Part shown: positions 17,171 through 27,921 of the stretch, in pieces
Layout of the letters: each line of letters opens with the position of its first letter
How positions within the stretch are numbered: position 1 is the stretch's first letter
Assembly (NCBI RefSeq): GCF_016028255.1
Contig: NZ_CP065707.1
Coordinates: forward strand, 697,001 to 761,000
Reading direction: 5' to 3'
Length of the DNA: 64,000 nt
Source of the DNA: Streptococcus oralis
Lineage (GTDB): Bacteria > Bacillota > Bacilli > Lactobacillales > Streptococcaceae
Made by a program: the position numbers and the translations under genes
The notes under the pieces: model-generated
Told to the model about the DNA's origin: nothing
Database searches by the model: none
The model's input: the letters and a program-made list of their open reading frames with translations, nothing else

Positions 17171-19252
17171 ATGGCACGCGAATTTTCACTTGAAAAAACT
17201 CGTAATATCGGTATCATGGCTCACGTCGATGCCGGTAAAACAACAACTACTGAGCGTATTCTTTACTACACTGGTAAAATCCACAAAATCGGTGAAACTC
17301 ACGAAGGTGCGTCACAAATGGACTGGATGGAGCAAGAGCAAGAACGTGGTATCACTATCACATCTGCTGCGACAACAGCTCAATGGAACAACCACCGCGT
17401 AAACATCATCGACACACCAGGACACGTGGACTTCACAATCGAAGTACAACGTTCTCTTCGTGTATTGGACGGTGCGGTTACTGTTCTTGACTCACAATCA
17501 GGTGTTGAGCCTCAAACTGAAACAGTTTGGCGTCAAGCAACTGAGTACGGAGTTCCACGTATCGTATTTGCCAACAAAATGGACAAAATCGGTGCTGACT
17601 TCCTTTACTCAGTAAGCACACTTCACGACCGTCTTCAAGCAAACGCACACCCAATCCAATTGCCAATCGGTGCTGAAGATGACTTCCGTGGTATCATCGA
17701 CTTGATCAAGATGAAAGCTGAAATCTATACTAACGATCTTGGTACAGATATCCTTGAAGAGGATATTCCAGCTGAATACCTTGACCAAGCTCAAGAATAC
17801 CGTGAAAAATTGATCGAAGCAGTTGCTGAAACTGACGAAGAATTGATGATGAAATACCTCGAAGGTGAAGAAATCACTAACGAAGAATTGAAAGCTGGTA
17901 TCCGTAAAGCGACTATCAACGTTGAATTCTTCCCAGTATTGTGTGGTTCTGCCTTCAAGAACAAGGGTGTTCAATTGATGCTTGATGCGGTTATCGACTA
18001 CCTTCCAAGCCCACTTGACATCCCAGCGATCAAAGGTATCAACCCAGATACAGACGAAGAAGAAACTCGTCCAGCATCTGACGAAGAGCCATTCGCAGCT
18101 CTTGCCTTCAAAATTGCAACAGACCCATTTGTAGGCCGCTTGACATTCTTCCGTGTATACTCAGGTGTTCTTCAATCTGGTTCTTACGTAATGAACACTT
18201 CTAAAGGTAAACGTGAACGTATCGGACGTCTTGTGCAATTGCATGCCAATAGTCGTCAAGAAATCGAAACCGTTTATGCTGGTGATATTGCAGCTGCTAT
18301 TGGTTTGAAGGATACAACTACTGGTGATTCATTGACAGATGAAAAAGCTAAAATCATCCTTGAGTCAATCCACGTTCCAGAACCAGTTATCCAGTTGATG
18401 GTTGAGCCAAAATCTAAAGCTGACCAAGATAAGATGGGTATTGCCCTTCAAAAATTGGCGGAAGAAGATCCAACATTCCGCGTTGAAACAAACGTTGAAA
18501 CTGGTGAAACAGTTATCTCAGGTATGGGTGAACTTCACCTTGACGTCCTTGTTGACCGTATGCGTCGTGAGTTCAAAGTTGAAGCGAACGTAGGTGCTCC
18601 TCAAGTATCTTACCGTGAAACATTCCGCGCTTCTACTCAAGCACGTGGATTCTTCAAACGTCAGTCTGGTGGTAAAGGTCAATTCGGTGATGTATGGATT
18701 GAGTTTAGTCCAAACGAAGAAGGTAAAGGATTCGAATTCGAAAACGCAATCGTCGGTGGTGTGGTTCCTCGTGAATTTATCCCAGCGGTTGAAAAAGGTT
18801 TGGTAGAATCTATGGCTAACGGTGTTCTTGCAGGTTACCCAATGGTTGACGTTAAAGCTAAGCTTTACGATGGTTCATACCACGATGTCGACTCATCTGA
18901 AACTGCCTTCAAGATCGCGGCTTCACTTGCTCTTAAAGAAGCTGCTAAGACTGCACAACCAGCTATCCTTGAGCCAATGATGCTTGTAACCATCACTGTT
19001 CCAGAAGAAAACCTTGGTGATGTTATGGGTCACGTAACTGCTCGTCGTGGACGTGTAGATGGTATGGAAGCACATGGTAACAGCCAAATCGTACGTGCTT
19101 ACGTTCCACTTGCTGAAATGTTCGGTTACGCAACTGTTCTTCGTTCTGCATCTCAAGGACGTGGTACCTTCATGATGGTATTTGACCACTACGAAGATGT
19201 ACCTAAGTCAGTACAAGAAGAAATCATTAAGAAAAACAAAGGTGAAGACTAA
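17171..19252 (+). CDS. fusA: Elongation factor G
   Basis: The 693-residue translational GTPase has G1 AHVDAGKTT, the G2/switch I region with [13 protein letters not shown]3 DTPGHVDF and G4 NKMDK, followed by domains II-V of normal length. EF-G drives translocation on the ribosome and ribosome recycling. Codon use is strongly biased to highly expressed streptococcal codons, as in rpsL and rpsG. It is separated from rpsG by a terminator and promoter, so it can be transcribed independently of the ribosomal genes. Confidence 0.98.
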   Translation: MAREFSLEKTRNIGIMAHVDAGKTTTTERILYYTGKIHKIGETHEGASQMDWMEQEQERGITITSAATTAQWNNHRVNIIDTPGHVDFTIEVQRSLRVLDGAVTVLDSQSGVEPQTETVWRQATEYGVPRIVFANKMDKIGADFLYSVSTLHDRLQANAHPIQLPIGAEDDFRGIIDLIKMKAEIYTNDLGTDILEEDIPAEYLDQAQEYREKLIEAVAETDEELMMKYLEGEEITNEELKAGIRKATINVEFFPVLCGSAFKNKGVQLMLDAVIDYLPSPLDIPAIKGINPDTDEEETRPASDEEPFAALAFKIATDPFVGRLTFFRVYSGVLQSGSYVMNTSKGKRERIGRLVQLHANSRQEIETVYAGDIAAAIGLKDTTTGDSLTDEKAKIILESIHVPEPVIQLMVEPKSKADQDKMGIALQKLAEEDPTFRVETNVETGETVISGMGELHLDVLVDRMRREFKVEANVGAPQVSYRETFRASTQARGFFKRQSGGKGQFGDVWIEFSPNEEGKGFEFENAIVGGVVPREFIPAVEKGLVESMANGVLAGYPMVDVKAKLYDGSYHDVDSSETAFKIAASLALKEAAKTAQPAILEPMMLVTITVPEENLGDVMGHVTARRGRVDGMEAHGNSQIVRAYVPLAEMFGYATVLRSASQGRGTFMMVFDHYEDVPKSVQEEIIKKNKGED

Positions 19253-19269
19253 TCAGTCCTCGCTCTAGA

Positions 19270-19296
19270 AGGAAGTCATTTAGTGGCTTCCTTTTT
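19270..19296 (+). terminator. fusA terminator
   Basis: AGGAAGTCA pairs with TGGCTTCCT (one wobble) across TTTAG and is followed by a T run. Confidence 0.88.
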
Positions 19297-19422
19297 ATGT
19301 TCTATATCAAGGAAGGTTAGAAAAATATACCCTAAACTAAATTTGGCAGTAATAAAATCGTTCAATTCCCTATTCATATTTATAAAAATAGGAAAAACAT
19401 TCATAAAAACACTTTTAGATAG

Positions 19423-19476
19423 AAAATTCAGAAAATTGCTTCTTTTGTCTTGAAAATTTTTGAAAAAATGGTATGA
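19423..19476 (+). promoter_or_regulatory. CodY box and promoter of ilvBN
   Basis: AAAATTCAGAAAATT (19423-19437) matches the CodY consensus AATTTTCWGAAAATT at 13 of 15 positions. It ends 11 bp before a -35 TTGAAA (19449-19454), which is followed by a 16-bp spacer and TGG-TATGAT (-10 at 19471-19476). CodY repression of ilv genes when isoleucine is plentiful is established in streptococci. No T-box leader was found, since the leader is only about 35 nt. Confidence 0.72.
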
Positions 19477-19515
19477 TAGTAACAAGCTATTTTTAAGAGA
19501 AGAGAAAGGGGAACA

Positions 19516-21216
19516 ATGGAAAAAATCAGTTTAGACGCTCCTAAGACGGGATCGGATCTAGTTTTGGAAACCCTCCGTGATTTAGGAATTGATACCATAT
19601 TTGGTTATCCTGGTGGGGCTGTCTTGCCTTTATATGATGCGATTTATAATTTCAAAGGCATTCGCCACATCTTGGGTCGCCATGAACAAGGCTGTTTGCA
19701 TGAAGCTGAAGGTTATGCCAAATCAACTGGAAAGTTGGGCGTTGCCGTCGTCACGAGTGGACCGGGAGCAACAAATGCCATTACAGGAATCGCGGATGCC
19801 ATGAGCGATAGCGTTCCCCTCTTGGTCTTTACGGGACAAGTCGCTCGAGCAGGCATTGGGAAGGATGCCTTTCAGGAGGCGGATATTGTCGGTATTACCA
19901 TGCCCATTACCAAGTACAATTACCAAGTCCGTGAAACGGCTGACATTCCTCGTATCATTACGGAAGCTGTGCATATCGCAACGACTGGTCGTCCAGGTCC
20001 AGTTGTAATTGATTTGCCAAAGGATGTATCTGCCTTAGAGACGGACTTCATCTATTCACCAGAGGTAAATTTACCAAGCTATCAACCGACGCTTGATCCG
20101 AATGACATGCAAATCAAGAAAATCTTGAAACAATTGTCTAAGGCTAAGAAACCTGTATTGCTAGCTGGTGGCGGGGTTAGTTATGCAGAAGCGGCTGCCG
20201 AGCTCAATGAGTTTGCTGAACGTTACCAAATTCCAGTCGTGACCAGTCTTTTGGGGCAAGGTACGATTGCGACTAGCCATCCGCTCTTCCTAGGAATGGG
20301 AGGTATGCACGGTTCTTTCGCAGCTAACATTGCCATGACCGAAGCGGACTTTATGATTAGTATTGGTTGCCGTTTCGATGACCGCTTAACTGGAAATCCT
20401 AAGACCTTTGCTAAAAATGCCAAGGTTGCTCATATCGACATTGACCCAGCTGAGATTGGTAAGATTATCAGTGCAGATATTCCAGTGGTCGGGGACGCTA
20501 AGAAAGCTTTGCAGATGCTTTTAGCAGAACCAACTGTTCATAACAATACTGAAAAGTGGATTGACAAAGTTACCACGGACAAGAATCGTGTTCGTTCTTA
20601 TGATAAGAAAGAACGTGTGGTTCAACCTCAGGCCGTTATTGAACGCATCGGCGAGTTGACGAATGGAGATGCCATTGTTGTCACAGACGTAGGGCAACAT
20701 CAAATGTGGACAGCTCAGTATTATCCTTACCAAAATGAGCGTCAATTAGTCACTTCAGGTGGTTTGGGTACCATGGGGTTCGGAGTTCCTGCAGCTATCG
20801 GAGCCAAGATTGCCAATCCAGAAAAAGAAGTAGTTCTTTTTGTCGGTGATGGTGGTTTCCAAATGACCAACCAAGAACTAGCTATCCTAAACATCTACAA
20901 GGTGCCGATTAAGGTTGTCATGTTGAATAACCACTCACTAGGAATGGTTCGTCAGTGGCAGGAATCCTTCTATGAGGGTAGAACTTCCGAGTCAGTCTTT
21001 GATACACTTCCTGACTTCCAGCTGATGGCACAGGCCTACGGCATCAAAAATTATAAATTTGACAATCCAGAAACTATAGAAAAAGATCTAGAGGCTATTC
21101 TGGAGGATGTGCCCATGTTTATCGAGGTGGATATTTCTCGTAAGGAACAGGTCTTACCGATGGTACCAGCTGGTAAGAGCAATCATGAGATGTTGGGGGT
21201 GAAGTTCCATGCGTAG
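19516..21216 (+). CDS. ilvB: Acetolactate synthase large subunit
   Basis: The 566-residue thiamine-diphosphate enzyme has an N-terminal FGYPGGAVLPLYDAI, the catalytic Glu in RHEQG (about residue 57), a central FAD/regulatory domain, and the ThDP/Mg motif VGDGGFQMTNQE followed by MLNNHSLGMV near the C terminus. It condenses pyruvate with pyruvate or 2-ketobutyrate in the cytoplasm, the first committed step to valine, leucine and isoleucine. It overlaps ilvN by 8 bp. AAAGGGG is the ribosome binding site. A CodY box lies directly upstream of the promoter. Confidence 0.97.
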   Translation: MEKISLDAPKTGSDLVLETLRDLGIDTIFGYPGGAVLPLYDAIYNFKGIRHILGRHEQGCLHEAEGYAKSTGKLGVAVVTSGPGATNAITGIADAMSDSVPLLVFTGQVARAGIGKDAFQEADIVGITMPITKYNYQVRETADIPRIITEAVHIATTGRPGPVVIDLPKDVSALETDFIYSPEVNLPSYQPTLDPNDMQIKKILKQLSKAKKPVLLAGGGVSYAEAAAELNEFAERYQIPVVTSLLGQGTIATSHPLFLGMGGMHGSFAANIAMTEADFMISIGCRFDDRLTGNPKTFAKNAKVAHIDIDPAEIGKIISADIPVVGDAKKALQMLLAEPTVHNNTEKWIDKVTTDKNRVRSYDKKERVVQPQAVIERIGELTNGDAIVVTDVGQHQMWTAQYYPYQNERQLVTSGGLGTMGFGVPAAIGAKIANPEKEVVLFVGDGGFQMTNQELAILNIYKVPIKVVMLNNHSLGMVRQWQESFYEGRTSESVFDTLPDFQLMAQAYGIKNYKFDNPETIEKDLEAILEDVPMFIEVDISRKEQVLPMVPAGKSNHEMLGVKFHA

Positions 21217-21685
21217 AATGTTAACAGCTAGATTGCAAAACCGTTCAGGAGTTTTGAATCGTTTTACAGGTGTCCTTTCTCGTCGTCAAGTCAATATTGA
21301 GAGTATCTCAGTTGGTGCGACGGAGAACCCCAATGTATCTCGCATCACCATCATTATTGATGTGGCGTCTCATGATGAGGTCGAGCAAATCATCAAGCAG
21401 CTCAACCGTCAGATCGATGTGATTCGCATTCGAGATATCACGGATAAACCACACTTGGAAAGAGAAGTTATCTTGGTGAAGATTGCAGCACCAGCTGAAA
21501 AGCGTGCAGAAATCTTGGCCATTATCCAACCTTTCCGTGCAACGGTAGTAGATGTGGCTCCAAGCTCAATCACCATCCAGATGACGGGAAATGCTGAGAA
21601 GAGTGAAGCTTTATTGCGAGTGATTCGACCATACGGTATTAAAAATATCGCTCGTACGGGTGCAACTGGATTTACCCGCGACTAA
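21209..21685 (+). CDS. ilvN: Acetolactate synthase small (regulatory) subunit
   Basis: The 158-residue protein has an N-terminal ACT domain (about 4-75, NRSGVLNRFTGVLSRR) and a C-terminal ALS_ss_C domain. It activates IlvB and confers feedback inhibition by valine. Its start overlaps the ilvB coding region, giving coupled translation and balanced subunits. Two in-frame ATGs (21209 and 21218) exist; the first is preferred on spacing from GGGGGTG. ilvC follows after 65 bp without an obvious terminator, so the three genes are likely one transcript. Confidence 0.96.
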   Translation: MRRMLTARLQNRSGVLNRFTGVLSRRQVNIESISVGATENPNVSRITIIIDVASHDEVEQIIKQLNRQIDVIRIRDITDKPHLEREVILVKIAAPAEKRAEILAIIQPFRATVVDVAPSSITIQMTGNAEKSEALLRVIRPYGIKNIARTGATGFTRD

Positions 21686-21717
21686 AAATCCAACTAAAAT
21701 TTGTTAAAACCGCCTAA

Positions 21718-22773
<1,056 letters not shown>

Positions 22774-22790
22774 TTCTTAGAATAAAAACA

Positions 22791-22825
22791 GAAGGCGAGT
22801 TGGGGGGTACCTAACTCGCTTTTTA
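22791..22825 (+). terminator. Terminator-like hairpin between ilvC and ilvA
   Basis: GCGAGTT (22795-22801) pairs with AACTCGC (22813-22819) over an 11-nt loop containing GGGGGTACCT, followed by TTTTT. The strength looks moderate. ilvA begins 27 nt after the T run with a GAGGAGG ribosome binding site and no clear promoter, so partial read-through is likely. Confidence 0.75.
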
Positions 22826-22851
22826 CCTTGTAAAGTATTTGAGGAGGAGAC

Positions 22852-24102
22852 ATGCTAAGTGCAAAAGATGTGGTGAAAGCCCACAAAGTTTTAAGTGGTG
22901 TAGTAGTGAATACACCACTGGAATATGATCATTATTTATCGGAGAAGTATGGTGCTAAGATTTATTTGAAGAAGGAAAATGCCCAGCGTGTTCGTTCCTT
23001 TAAGATTCGCGGAGCCTATTATGCCATTTCTCAACTATCAAAAGAAGAACGTGAGCGTGGTGTAGTCTGTGCCTCTGCGGGAAATCATGCCCAAGGTGTC
23101 GCATACACTTGTAAGGAGATGAAGATTCCTGCAACAATTTTTATGCCCATCACAACACCGCAACAAAAGATTGGACAGGTTCGCTTTTTTGGTGGAGAGT
23201 TTGTGACAATCAAGTTGGTTGGGGATACCTTTGATGCTTCTGCTAAGGCAGCACAAGAATTTACCGTTTCAGAAAATAGAACCTTCATTGATCCTTTTGA
23301 TGATATCCATGTTCAAGCTGGTCAAGGGACTGTAGCCTATGAAATTCTTGAAGAAGCCCGTAAAGAGTCTATTGATTTTGATACAGTACTAGTTCCGGTA
23401 GGTGGTGGCGGACTGATTGCAGGGGTTTCGACCTATATCAAAGAAACCAATCCCGCTATCGAAGTAATTGGTGTAGAAGCTAATGGAGCCCGTTCGATGA
23501 AGGCAGCCTTTGAAGCTGGAGGGCCAGTTAAACTCAAAGAAATTGACAAATTTGCTGATGGCATAGCTGTGCAGAAAGTTGGGCAGTTGACTTATGAAGC
23601 AACTCGTCAGAATGTTGAAACTCTTATTGGAGTAGATGAGGGTTTGATTTCGGAGACCTTGATTGATCTTTATTCTAAGCAAGGGATTGTCGCCGAACCT
23701 GCTGGAGCGGCCAGCATTGCAGCCTTGGAAGTTCTATCGGACTATATCAAAGGTAAGACCATTTGTTGTATCATTTCTGGGGGAAATAACGATATCAACC
23801 GTATGCCAGAGATGGAAGAACGTGCCTTGATTTACGATGGAATCAAGCATTACTTTGTAGTCAATTTCCCACAACGTCCAGGAGCTCTACGGGAGTTTGT
23901 AAATGATATTTTGGGGCCAAATGATGACATCACTCGTTTTGAATATATCAAACGGGCCAGCAAGGGGACAGGTCCAGTATTGATTGGGATTGCTCTTGCT
24001 GATAAGCATGATTATGCTGGCTTGATTCATCGGATGGAAAAGTTTGACCCATCTTATATCAATCTGAACGGAAATGAGACCTTGTATAATATGCTAGTCT
24101 AA
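22852..24102 (+). CDS. ilvA: Threonine dehydratase (biosynthetic)
   Basis: The 416-residue PLP enzyme has its Schiff-base lysine K51 in VRSFKIRGAYY, the glycine loop VGGGGLIAG (about 183-191) and SGGNND near residue 312, and a single C-terminal ACT-like regulatory domain (about 335-416) instead of the two in E. coli IlvA. It deaminates threonine to 2-oxobutyrate, the isoleucine precursor used by IlvBN. Its place after ilvC completes the isoleucine branch. Confidence 0.96.
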   Translation: MLSAKDVVKAHKVLSGVVVNTPLEYDHYLSEKYGAKIYLKKENAQRVRSFKIRGAYYAISQLSKEERERGVVCASAGNHAQGVAYTCKEMKIPATIFMPITTPQQKIGQVRFFGGEFVTIKLVGDTFDASAKAAQEFTVSENRTFIDPFDDIHVQAGQGTVAYEILEEARKESIDFDTVLVPVGGGGLIAGVSTYIKETNPAIEVIGVEANGARSMKAAFEAGGPVKLKEIDKFADGIAVQKVGQLTYEATRQNVETLIGVDEGLISETLIDLYSKQGIVAEPAGAASIAALEVLSDYIKGKTICCIISGGNNDINRMPEMEERALIYDGIKHYFVVNFPQRPGALREFVNDILGPNDDITRFEYIKRASKGTGPVLIGIALADKHDYAGLIHRMEKFDPSYINLNGNETLYNMLV

Positions 24103-24124
24103 AATAAATTTGCTATCATATTAT

Positions 24125-24157
24125 TTGCCAATTTCCTATAATGATGCTATAATGATG
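24125..24157 (+). promoter_or_regulatory. SPFH gene promoter with tandemly duplicated -10
   Basis: TTGCCA (24125-24130), 17 bp and TGC-TATAAT (24148-24153) form a near-consensus promoter. The 11-bp unit CTATAATGATG is present as a perfect tandem duplication (24136-24146, 24147-24157), so a second TATAAT lies 11 bp upstream. GGGGGAG precedes the ATG at 24180. Confidence 0.72.
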
Positions 24158-24179
24158 GTGACGAAAGGGGGAGATTCCC

Positions 24180-25076
24180 ATGGTTTTACATGTTTTACTT
24201 GTTCTCTTTATTCTAGTGCTGATTGCATCAGCGATTATTATCAGCTCTGTATATGTTGTAAGGCAACAGTCTGTCGCTATTATCGAGCGTTTTGGTAAAT
24301 ACCAAAAGTTGAGTAATAGTGGTATTCATGTACGAGCACCTTTTGGAATTGATAGAATTGCGGCTAGGGTGCAGTTGCGCCTATTGCAAAGTGAGATTGT
24401 CGTGGAAACAAAAACGCAGGATAACGTCTTTGTGACCATGAATGTGGCAACTCAGTATCGAGTGAATGAGAATAATGTCACAGATGCTTACTATAAACTA
24501 ATGAGACCAGAAGCTCAAATCAAATCCTATATTGAAGATGCCTTGCGTTCGTCTGTACCGAAATTAACCTTGGATGAACTATTTGAGAAAAAAGATGAAA
24601 TCGCATTAGAAGTTCAAAAACAAGTAGCAGAAGAAATGTCTACATATGGTTACATCATTGTAAAAACACTGATTACGAAGGTTGAGCCTGACGCTGAAGT
24701 TAAACAATCAATGAATGAAATCAATGCTGCCCAGCGTAAGAGAGTTGCAGCGCAAGAACTTGCAGAAGCAGATAAGATTAAGATTGTGACAGCAGCAGAA
24801 GCAGAGGCAGAAAAAGATCGCCTACACGGGGTAGGGATTGCAGAACAGCGTAAGGCTATTGTTGACGGACTTGCTGATTCTATTCAAGAATTAAAAGGAG
24901 CCAATGTTGAACTCACAGAAGCCCAGATTATGTCCATTCTATTAACAAATCAGTATTTGGATACTTTGAATAATTTCGCAGACAATAAGGGCAATAACAC
25001 CATCTTCCTACCAGCAAATCCTGATGGAGTTGAAGATATACGGACAAGCATATTATCAGCTTTAAAAGCTAAGTAA
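24180..25076 (+). CDS. SPFH/band 7 domain membrane protein (stomatin/QmcA-like)
   Basis: The 298-residue protein has an N-terminal membrane anchor (about 3-25), an SPFH domain (about 27-190, with QQSVAIIERFGKYQ) and an alpha-helical Glu/Ala-rich segment (about 190-235) containing AEAEAEKDR for oligomerisation. Relatives form flotillin-like membrane microdomains and often regulate membrane proteases. No NfeD or HflC partner gene is adjacent, so it appears to act alone. It is monocistronic with a strong promoter. Confidence 0.92.
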   Translation: MVLHVLLVLFILVLIASAIIISSVYVVRQQSVAIIERFGKYQKLSNSGIHVRAPFGIDRIAARVQLRLLQSEIVVETKTQDNVFVTMNVATQYRVNENNVTDAYYKLMRPEAQIKSYIEDALRSSVPKLTLDELFEKKDEIALEVQKQVAEEMSTYGYIIVKTLITKVEPDAEVKQSMNEINAAQRKRVAAQELAEADKIKIVTAAEAEAEKDRLHGVGIAEQRKAIVDGLADSIQELKGANVELTEAQIMSILLTNQYLDTLNNFADNKGNNTIFLPANPDGVEDIRTSILSALKAK

Positions 25077-25111
25077 TAATTCATTATTTGTTTTCAATAA
25101 GTAGATGTTTT

Positions 25112-25140
25112 TTGGATAATCCTAAAAGAATGGATATATT
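25112..25140 (+). promoter_or_regulatory. Promoter of the small HTH-like gene
   Basis: TTGGAT (25112-25117), a 17-bp spacer and TATATT (25135-25140). AGGAG lies just before the ATG at 25174. Confidence 0.55.
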
Positions 25141-25173
25141 TCAGTATCGTAAAGAACAAAATAGGAGAAGAAC

Positions 25174-25389
25174 ATGGCTAAATCAAACTTTGAAAAAGTA
25201 GAATCAGTTGTTGGCTGGGTTCGTGATAAGAAAATCACAGGTTACCGTATCTCTAAGGAAACAAATGCACGTGAAATGTCAATTATTGCTTTGGCACAAG
25301 GTCGTGCAAAAGTGAAAAATATTTCATTTGAAACAGCCCTAGGTTTGATTGATTTTTATGACAAGAATCATGAAAAATTTGATGATTAA
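25174..25389 (+). CDS. Small conserved protein with HTH-like fold
   Basis: The 71-residue soluble protein has its own promoter, AGGAG ribosome binding site and terminator. Residues 21-60 (ITGYRISKETNAREMSII, then an ISFETALGLIDFY helix) read like a short XRE-type helix-turn-helix in which YRISKETN would be the first helices, so a DNA-binding role is possible but unproven. The N-terminal part contains ESVVGWVRDKKI. I do not know a named family. Codon use is that of a well-expressed chromosomal gene. Confidence 0.75.
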   Translation: MAKSNFEKVESVVGWVRDKKITGYRISKETNAREMSIIALAQGRAKVKNISFETALGLIDFYDKNHEKFDD

Positions 25390-25400
25390 ACTAGGCTTAC

Positions 25401-25430
25401 AGGCAGATTCTTAAAATGGATCTGCCTTTT
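25401..25430 (+). terminator. Terminator of the small HTH-like gene
   Basis: AGGCAGAT pairs with ATCTGCCT across an 11-nt loop and is followed by TTTTGTTTT. Confidence 0.85.
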
Positions 25431-25448
25431 GTTTTGCAAACAGTTAGC

Positions 25449-25476
25449 AAAAAGACTGCATAAAATATGCAGCCTT
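25449..25476 (-). terminator. Terminator of the amino-acid ABC operon (minus strand)
   Basis: CTGCATA (25456-25462) pairs with TATGCAG (25466-25472), extended by AAAG/CTTT after one mismatch. On the minus strand it ends in a run of T (25454-25449). It lies 7 bp beyond the ATPase stop. Confidence 0.85.
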
Positions 25477-25482
25477 TGTTTG

Positions 25483-26223
25483 TTAGTTGAGATAGCGTTG
25501 AAGAAATTCTCGTGTCCGTTCCTCTTTAGGGTTCGTGAAGAGGTCTTCTGGCTTGCCTTCTTCAGCAATGACACCCTTATCCATAAAGATGACACGGTGT
25601 GAGACATCGCGGGCGAACTCCATTTCGTGGGTGACGACAATCATAGTCAGGCCTTCTTGAGCTAGATCCTGCATGATTTTAAGGACTTCACCGACCATTT
25701 CTGGATCCAGAGCAGATGTTGGTTCGTCGAAAAGGATGGCGTCAGGATTCATGGAGAGGGCGCGAGCGATGGCCACACGTTGCTTCTGGCCACCAGAGAG
25801 TTGTTTGGGTTTGGCTTGCCAGTAGCGTTCTCCCATGCCGACTTTTTCAAGATTTTCTTTGGCAATTTTTTCAGCTTCAGAGCGTTCTCGTTTAAGGACA
25901 GTCGTTTGGGCGACGATCGTATTTTCGAGAACATCGAGGTTTTCAAAGAGGTTGAAGGATTGAAAAACCATTCCGAGTTTTTCCCGATAGTGAGTAAGGT
26001 CATAGCCTTTCGCAAGGACGTTTTCTCCTCGGTAGAGAATTTCCCCCTCAGTAGGTGTTTCAAGTAGGTTGATAGAACGTAGGAAGGTTGATTTTCCGCT
26101 TCCTGAGCTCCCGATGATGGAGATAACCTCTCCTTTGTGGACTGACAGAGAGATGTCTTTTAAGACTTCATTTTGTCCATATGATTTTTTGAGGTGTTTA
26201 ATTTCAAGAATGGGTTGATTCAT
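25483..26223 (-). CDS. Polar amino-acid ABC importer, ATP-binding protein (GlnQ-like)
   Basis: The 246-residue ATPase has Walker [10 protein letters not shown] (about 37-45), signature [17 protein letters not shown], Walker [14 protein letters not shown] and the switch His in VVTHEMEF, all typical of the GlnQ/ArtP polar amino-acid family. It energises uptake through the fused binding-protein/permease encoded directly upstream. Its ATG shares one base with the stop of that gene (TAATG), so the subunits are translationally coupled. The substrate is probably glutamine or a related amino acid; the precise one is not predictable. Confidence 0.95.
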   Translation of the reverse strand: MNQPILEIKHLKKSYGQNEVLKDISLSVHKGEVISIIGSSGSGKSTFLRSINLLETPTEGEILYRGENVLAKGYDLTHYREKLGMVFQSFNLFENLDVLENTIVAQTTVLKRERSEAEKIAKENLEKVGMGERYWQAKPKQLSGGQKQRVAIARALSMNPDAILFDEPTSALDPEMVGEVLKIMQDLAQEGLTMIVVTHEMEFARDVSHRVIFMDKGVIAEEGKPEDLFTNPKEERTREFLQRYLN

Positions 26224-27788
26224 TATTTCAAGTCCTCCGTTTGCATTTGATTAGCACCTGTAGTGTAGGTATCCATGTCCATGCGTCTTTCGATGAAGCG
26301 CAAGATACGGGTCACTGTGAAGGTGAGGACAAAGTAAATCACGGCGATGATTGTAAATGTCTGGAAGTATTGATAAGTTTGGGTGGCCACAGTATTACCA
26401 GAGAAGTAGAGTTCCACCACAGAGATAACATTCAGTACAGAGGTATCTTTGATATTGATGACAAACTCATTACCAGTAGCAGGTAGAATATTACGGACAA
26501 CCTGAGGAAGGACAATCTTACGCATGGTTTGATTGTGGGTCATACCAAGAGCGGTTGTAGCTTCGAACTGTCCCTTGTCGACTGCTAGAATACCACCACG
26601 AACGATTTCTGTCATGTAGGCACCCGTGTTGATTGAGACGATAAAGATAGCAGCCAGTGTCCGGTCGAGATTGATACCGAAAGCTTGAGCAGTACCATAG
26701 TAGATAACCATGGATTGAACAATCATCGGTGTACCACGGAAGATTTCAATATAGACATTGAGGAACCAACCGACTAGTTTTTGTAGGCTGTAAATGGCTT
26801 TGTTTTCCGAGAGAGGAGCAGTACGGAAGACACCAATGGCAAGACCGATAATGAGACCTACGATAGTTCCGATGATTGAGATTAAGAGTGTGATACCAGC
26901 ACCACGCAAGAGCTGTTGCCAGTTTTCAGAAAGAATTTTAGCAACTTGGTTGAAGAAATTACTGCTACTTTCTTCAGTTGTTGTGGCTTCGGCAGGTTGC
27001 TCCTGAATCATACGATCCATGAGGGCTACTTGCTCATCCTTAGAGATGGTTTCAATACTGGCATTGATTTGGCTGATACGACTGTCATCTTTACGAAGTC
27101 CAATGGCGATAGCTGTATCTTCTTCGCCAGTTTTGAAACCTGGTTGGGGTTGGATCATTTTGAACTTAGCGTTAGCAGACTCAGCGGTCATTGCTTCAGG
27201 TCGTTCAGAAACATAGGCATCAATAACACCAGCCTCCAAAGCTTGACGCATCTGAGCGAAGTCCCCCATAGCTGTTTCTTTTTTGGCACCTGGAATTTGA
27301 GAAATCAAATCATAAAGGTAAACACCTTGTTGAGAAGTGATTTTTGCTCCGCTAAAATCTTCCAAAGATTTGGCATTCGCGTAGGCAGAGTCCTTTTTTA
27401 CTAATAGAACCGGTTCGCTAGTATAGTAACTGTTTGAAAAGGCAATTTCTTGTTTACGTTCAGCGGTTGGGCTCATACCAGCAATGATCATATCGATTTT
27501 GCCAGAAGTAAGGGCTGGAACAAGTCCTTCCCACTTTGTTTTTACGACCAAAGGTTCCTTGCCTAGGTCTTTGGCAATCTTTTTAGCGATTTGGACATCG
27601 TAGCCATTGGCATATTGGTTGGTACCGTCAATTTTGACAGCGCCGTTACTATCATCGTCTTGGGTCCAGTTGAAGGGGGCGTACGCTGCCTCCATCCCAA
27701 TGCGTAAATATTCGTCGGCTTGGACCTGGCTAACTAGTCCCAGTGTAAGGGCTAGGCTAGCAAGGATAGATAAGCATAATTTTTTCAT
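26223..27788 (-). CDS. Amino-acid ABC importer, fused substrate-binding protein and permease (GlnP-type)
   Basis: The 521-residue fusion has an N-terminal signal peptide ending VSQVQA (about residue 24), one type 3 solute-binding domain (about 27-265, with [11 protein letters not shown] and [15 protein letters not shown]), and a permease domain with about five membrane helices (290-505). The permease carries the EAA-type loop [17 protein letters not shown]. Fused GlnP-like proteins dimerise so that tethered binding domains feed the pore. It is transcribed with the ATPase from a near-consensus promoter divergent from the DUF2207 gene. Confidence 0.95.
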   Translation of the reverse strand: MKKLCLSILASLALTLGLVSQVQADEYLRIGMEAAYAPFNWTQDDDSNGAVKIDGTNQYANGYDVQIAKKIAKDLGKEPLVVKTKWEGLVPALTSGKIDMIIAGMSPTAERKQEIAFSNSYYTSEPVLLVKKDSAYANAKSLEDFSGAKITSQQGVYLYDLISQIPGAKKETAMGDFAQMRQALEAGVIDAYVSERPEAMTAESANAKFKMIQPQPGFKTGEEDTAIAIGLRKDDSRISQINASIETISKDEQVALMDRMIQEQPAEATTTEESSSNFFNQVAKILSENWQQLLRGAGITLLISIIGTIVGLIIGLAIGVFRTAPLSENKAIYSLQKLVGWFLNVYIEIFRGTPMIVQSMVIYYGTAQAFGINLDRTLAAIFIVSINTGAYMTEIVRGGILAVDKGQFEATTALGMTHNQTMRKIVLPQVVRNILPATGNEFVINIKDTSVLNVISVVELYFSGNTVATQTYQYFQTFTIIAVIYFVLTFTVTRILRFIERRMDMDTYTTGANQMQTEDLK

Positions 27789-27826
27789 GTTTTCTCCTAT
27801 TTCTAGTCTAAAAATGACTTCTCTCT

Positions 27827-27891
27827 ATTGTATCGAAAAATAGTGAGATTTTCAATACAAGTAAGCCTTTACTTATAAAAAATGATATAAT
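27827..27891. promoter_or_regulatory. Divergent promoters: amino-acid ABC operon (minus) and DUF2207 gene (plus)
   Basis: Minus strand: TTGAAA (27855-27850), 17 bp, TACAAT (27832-27827). Plus strand: extended -10 TGA-TATAAT (27883-27891) without a good -35. The two promoters sit about 50 bp apart back to back. Confidence 0.7.
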
Positions 27892-27921
27892 GATAGCAAA
27901 GATAAAAAGGGGGATTGTGTT

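Noticed and set aside
19253..19515. T-box or peptide attenuator upstream of ilvB
   Set aside because: The leader after the promoter is only about 35 nt and has no T-box sequence or run of branched-chain codons; a CodY box explains the control better.
26916..27404. 162-codon plus-strand open frame
   Set aside because: Antisense to the fused amino-acid permease gene.
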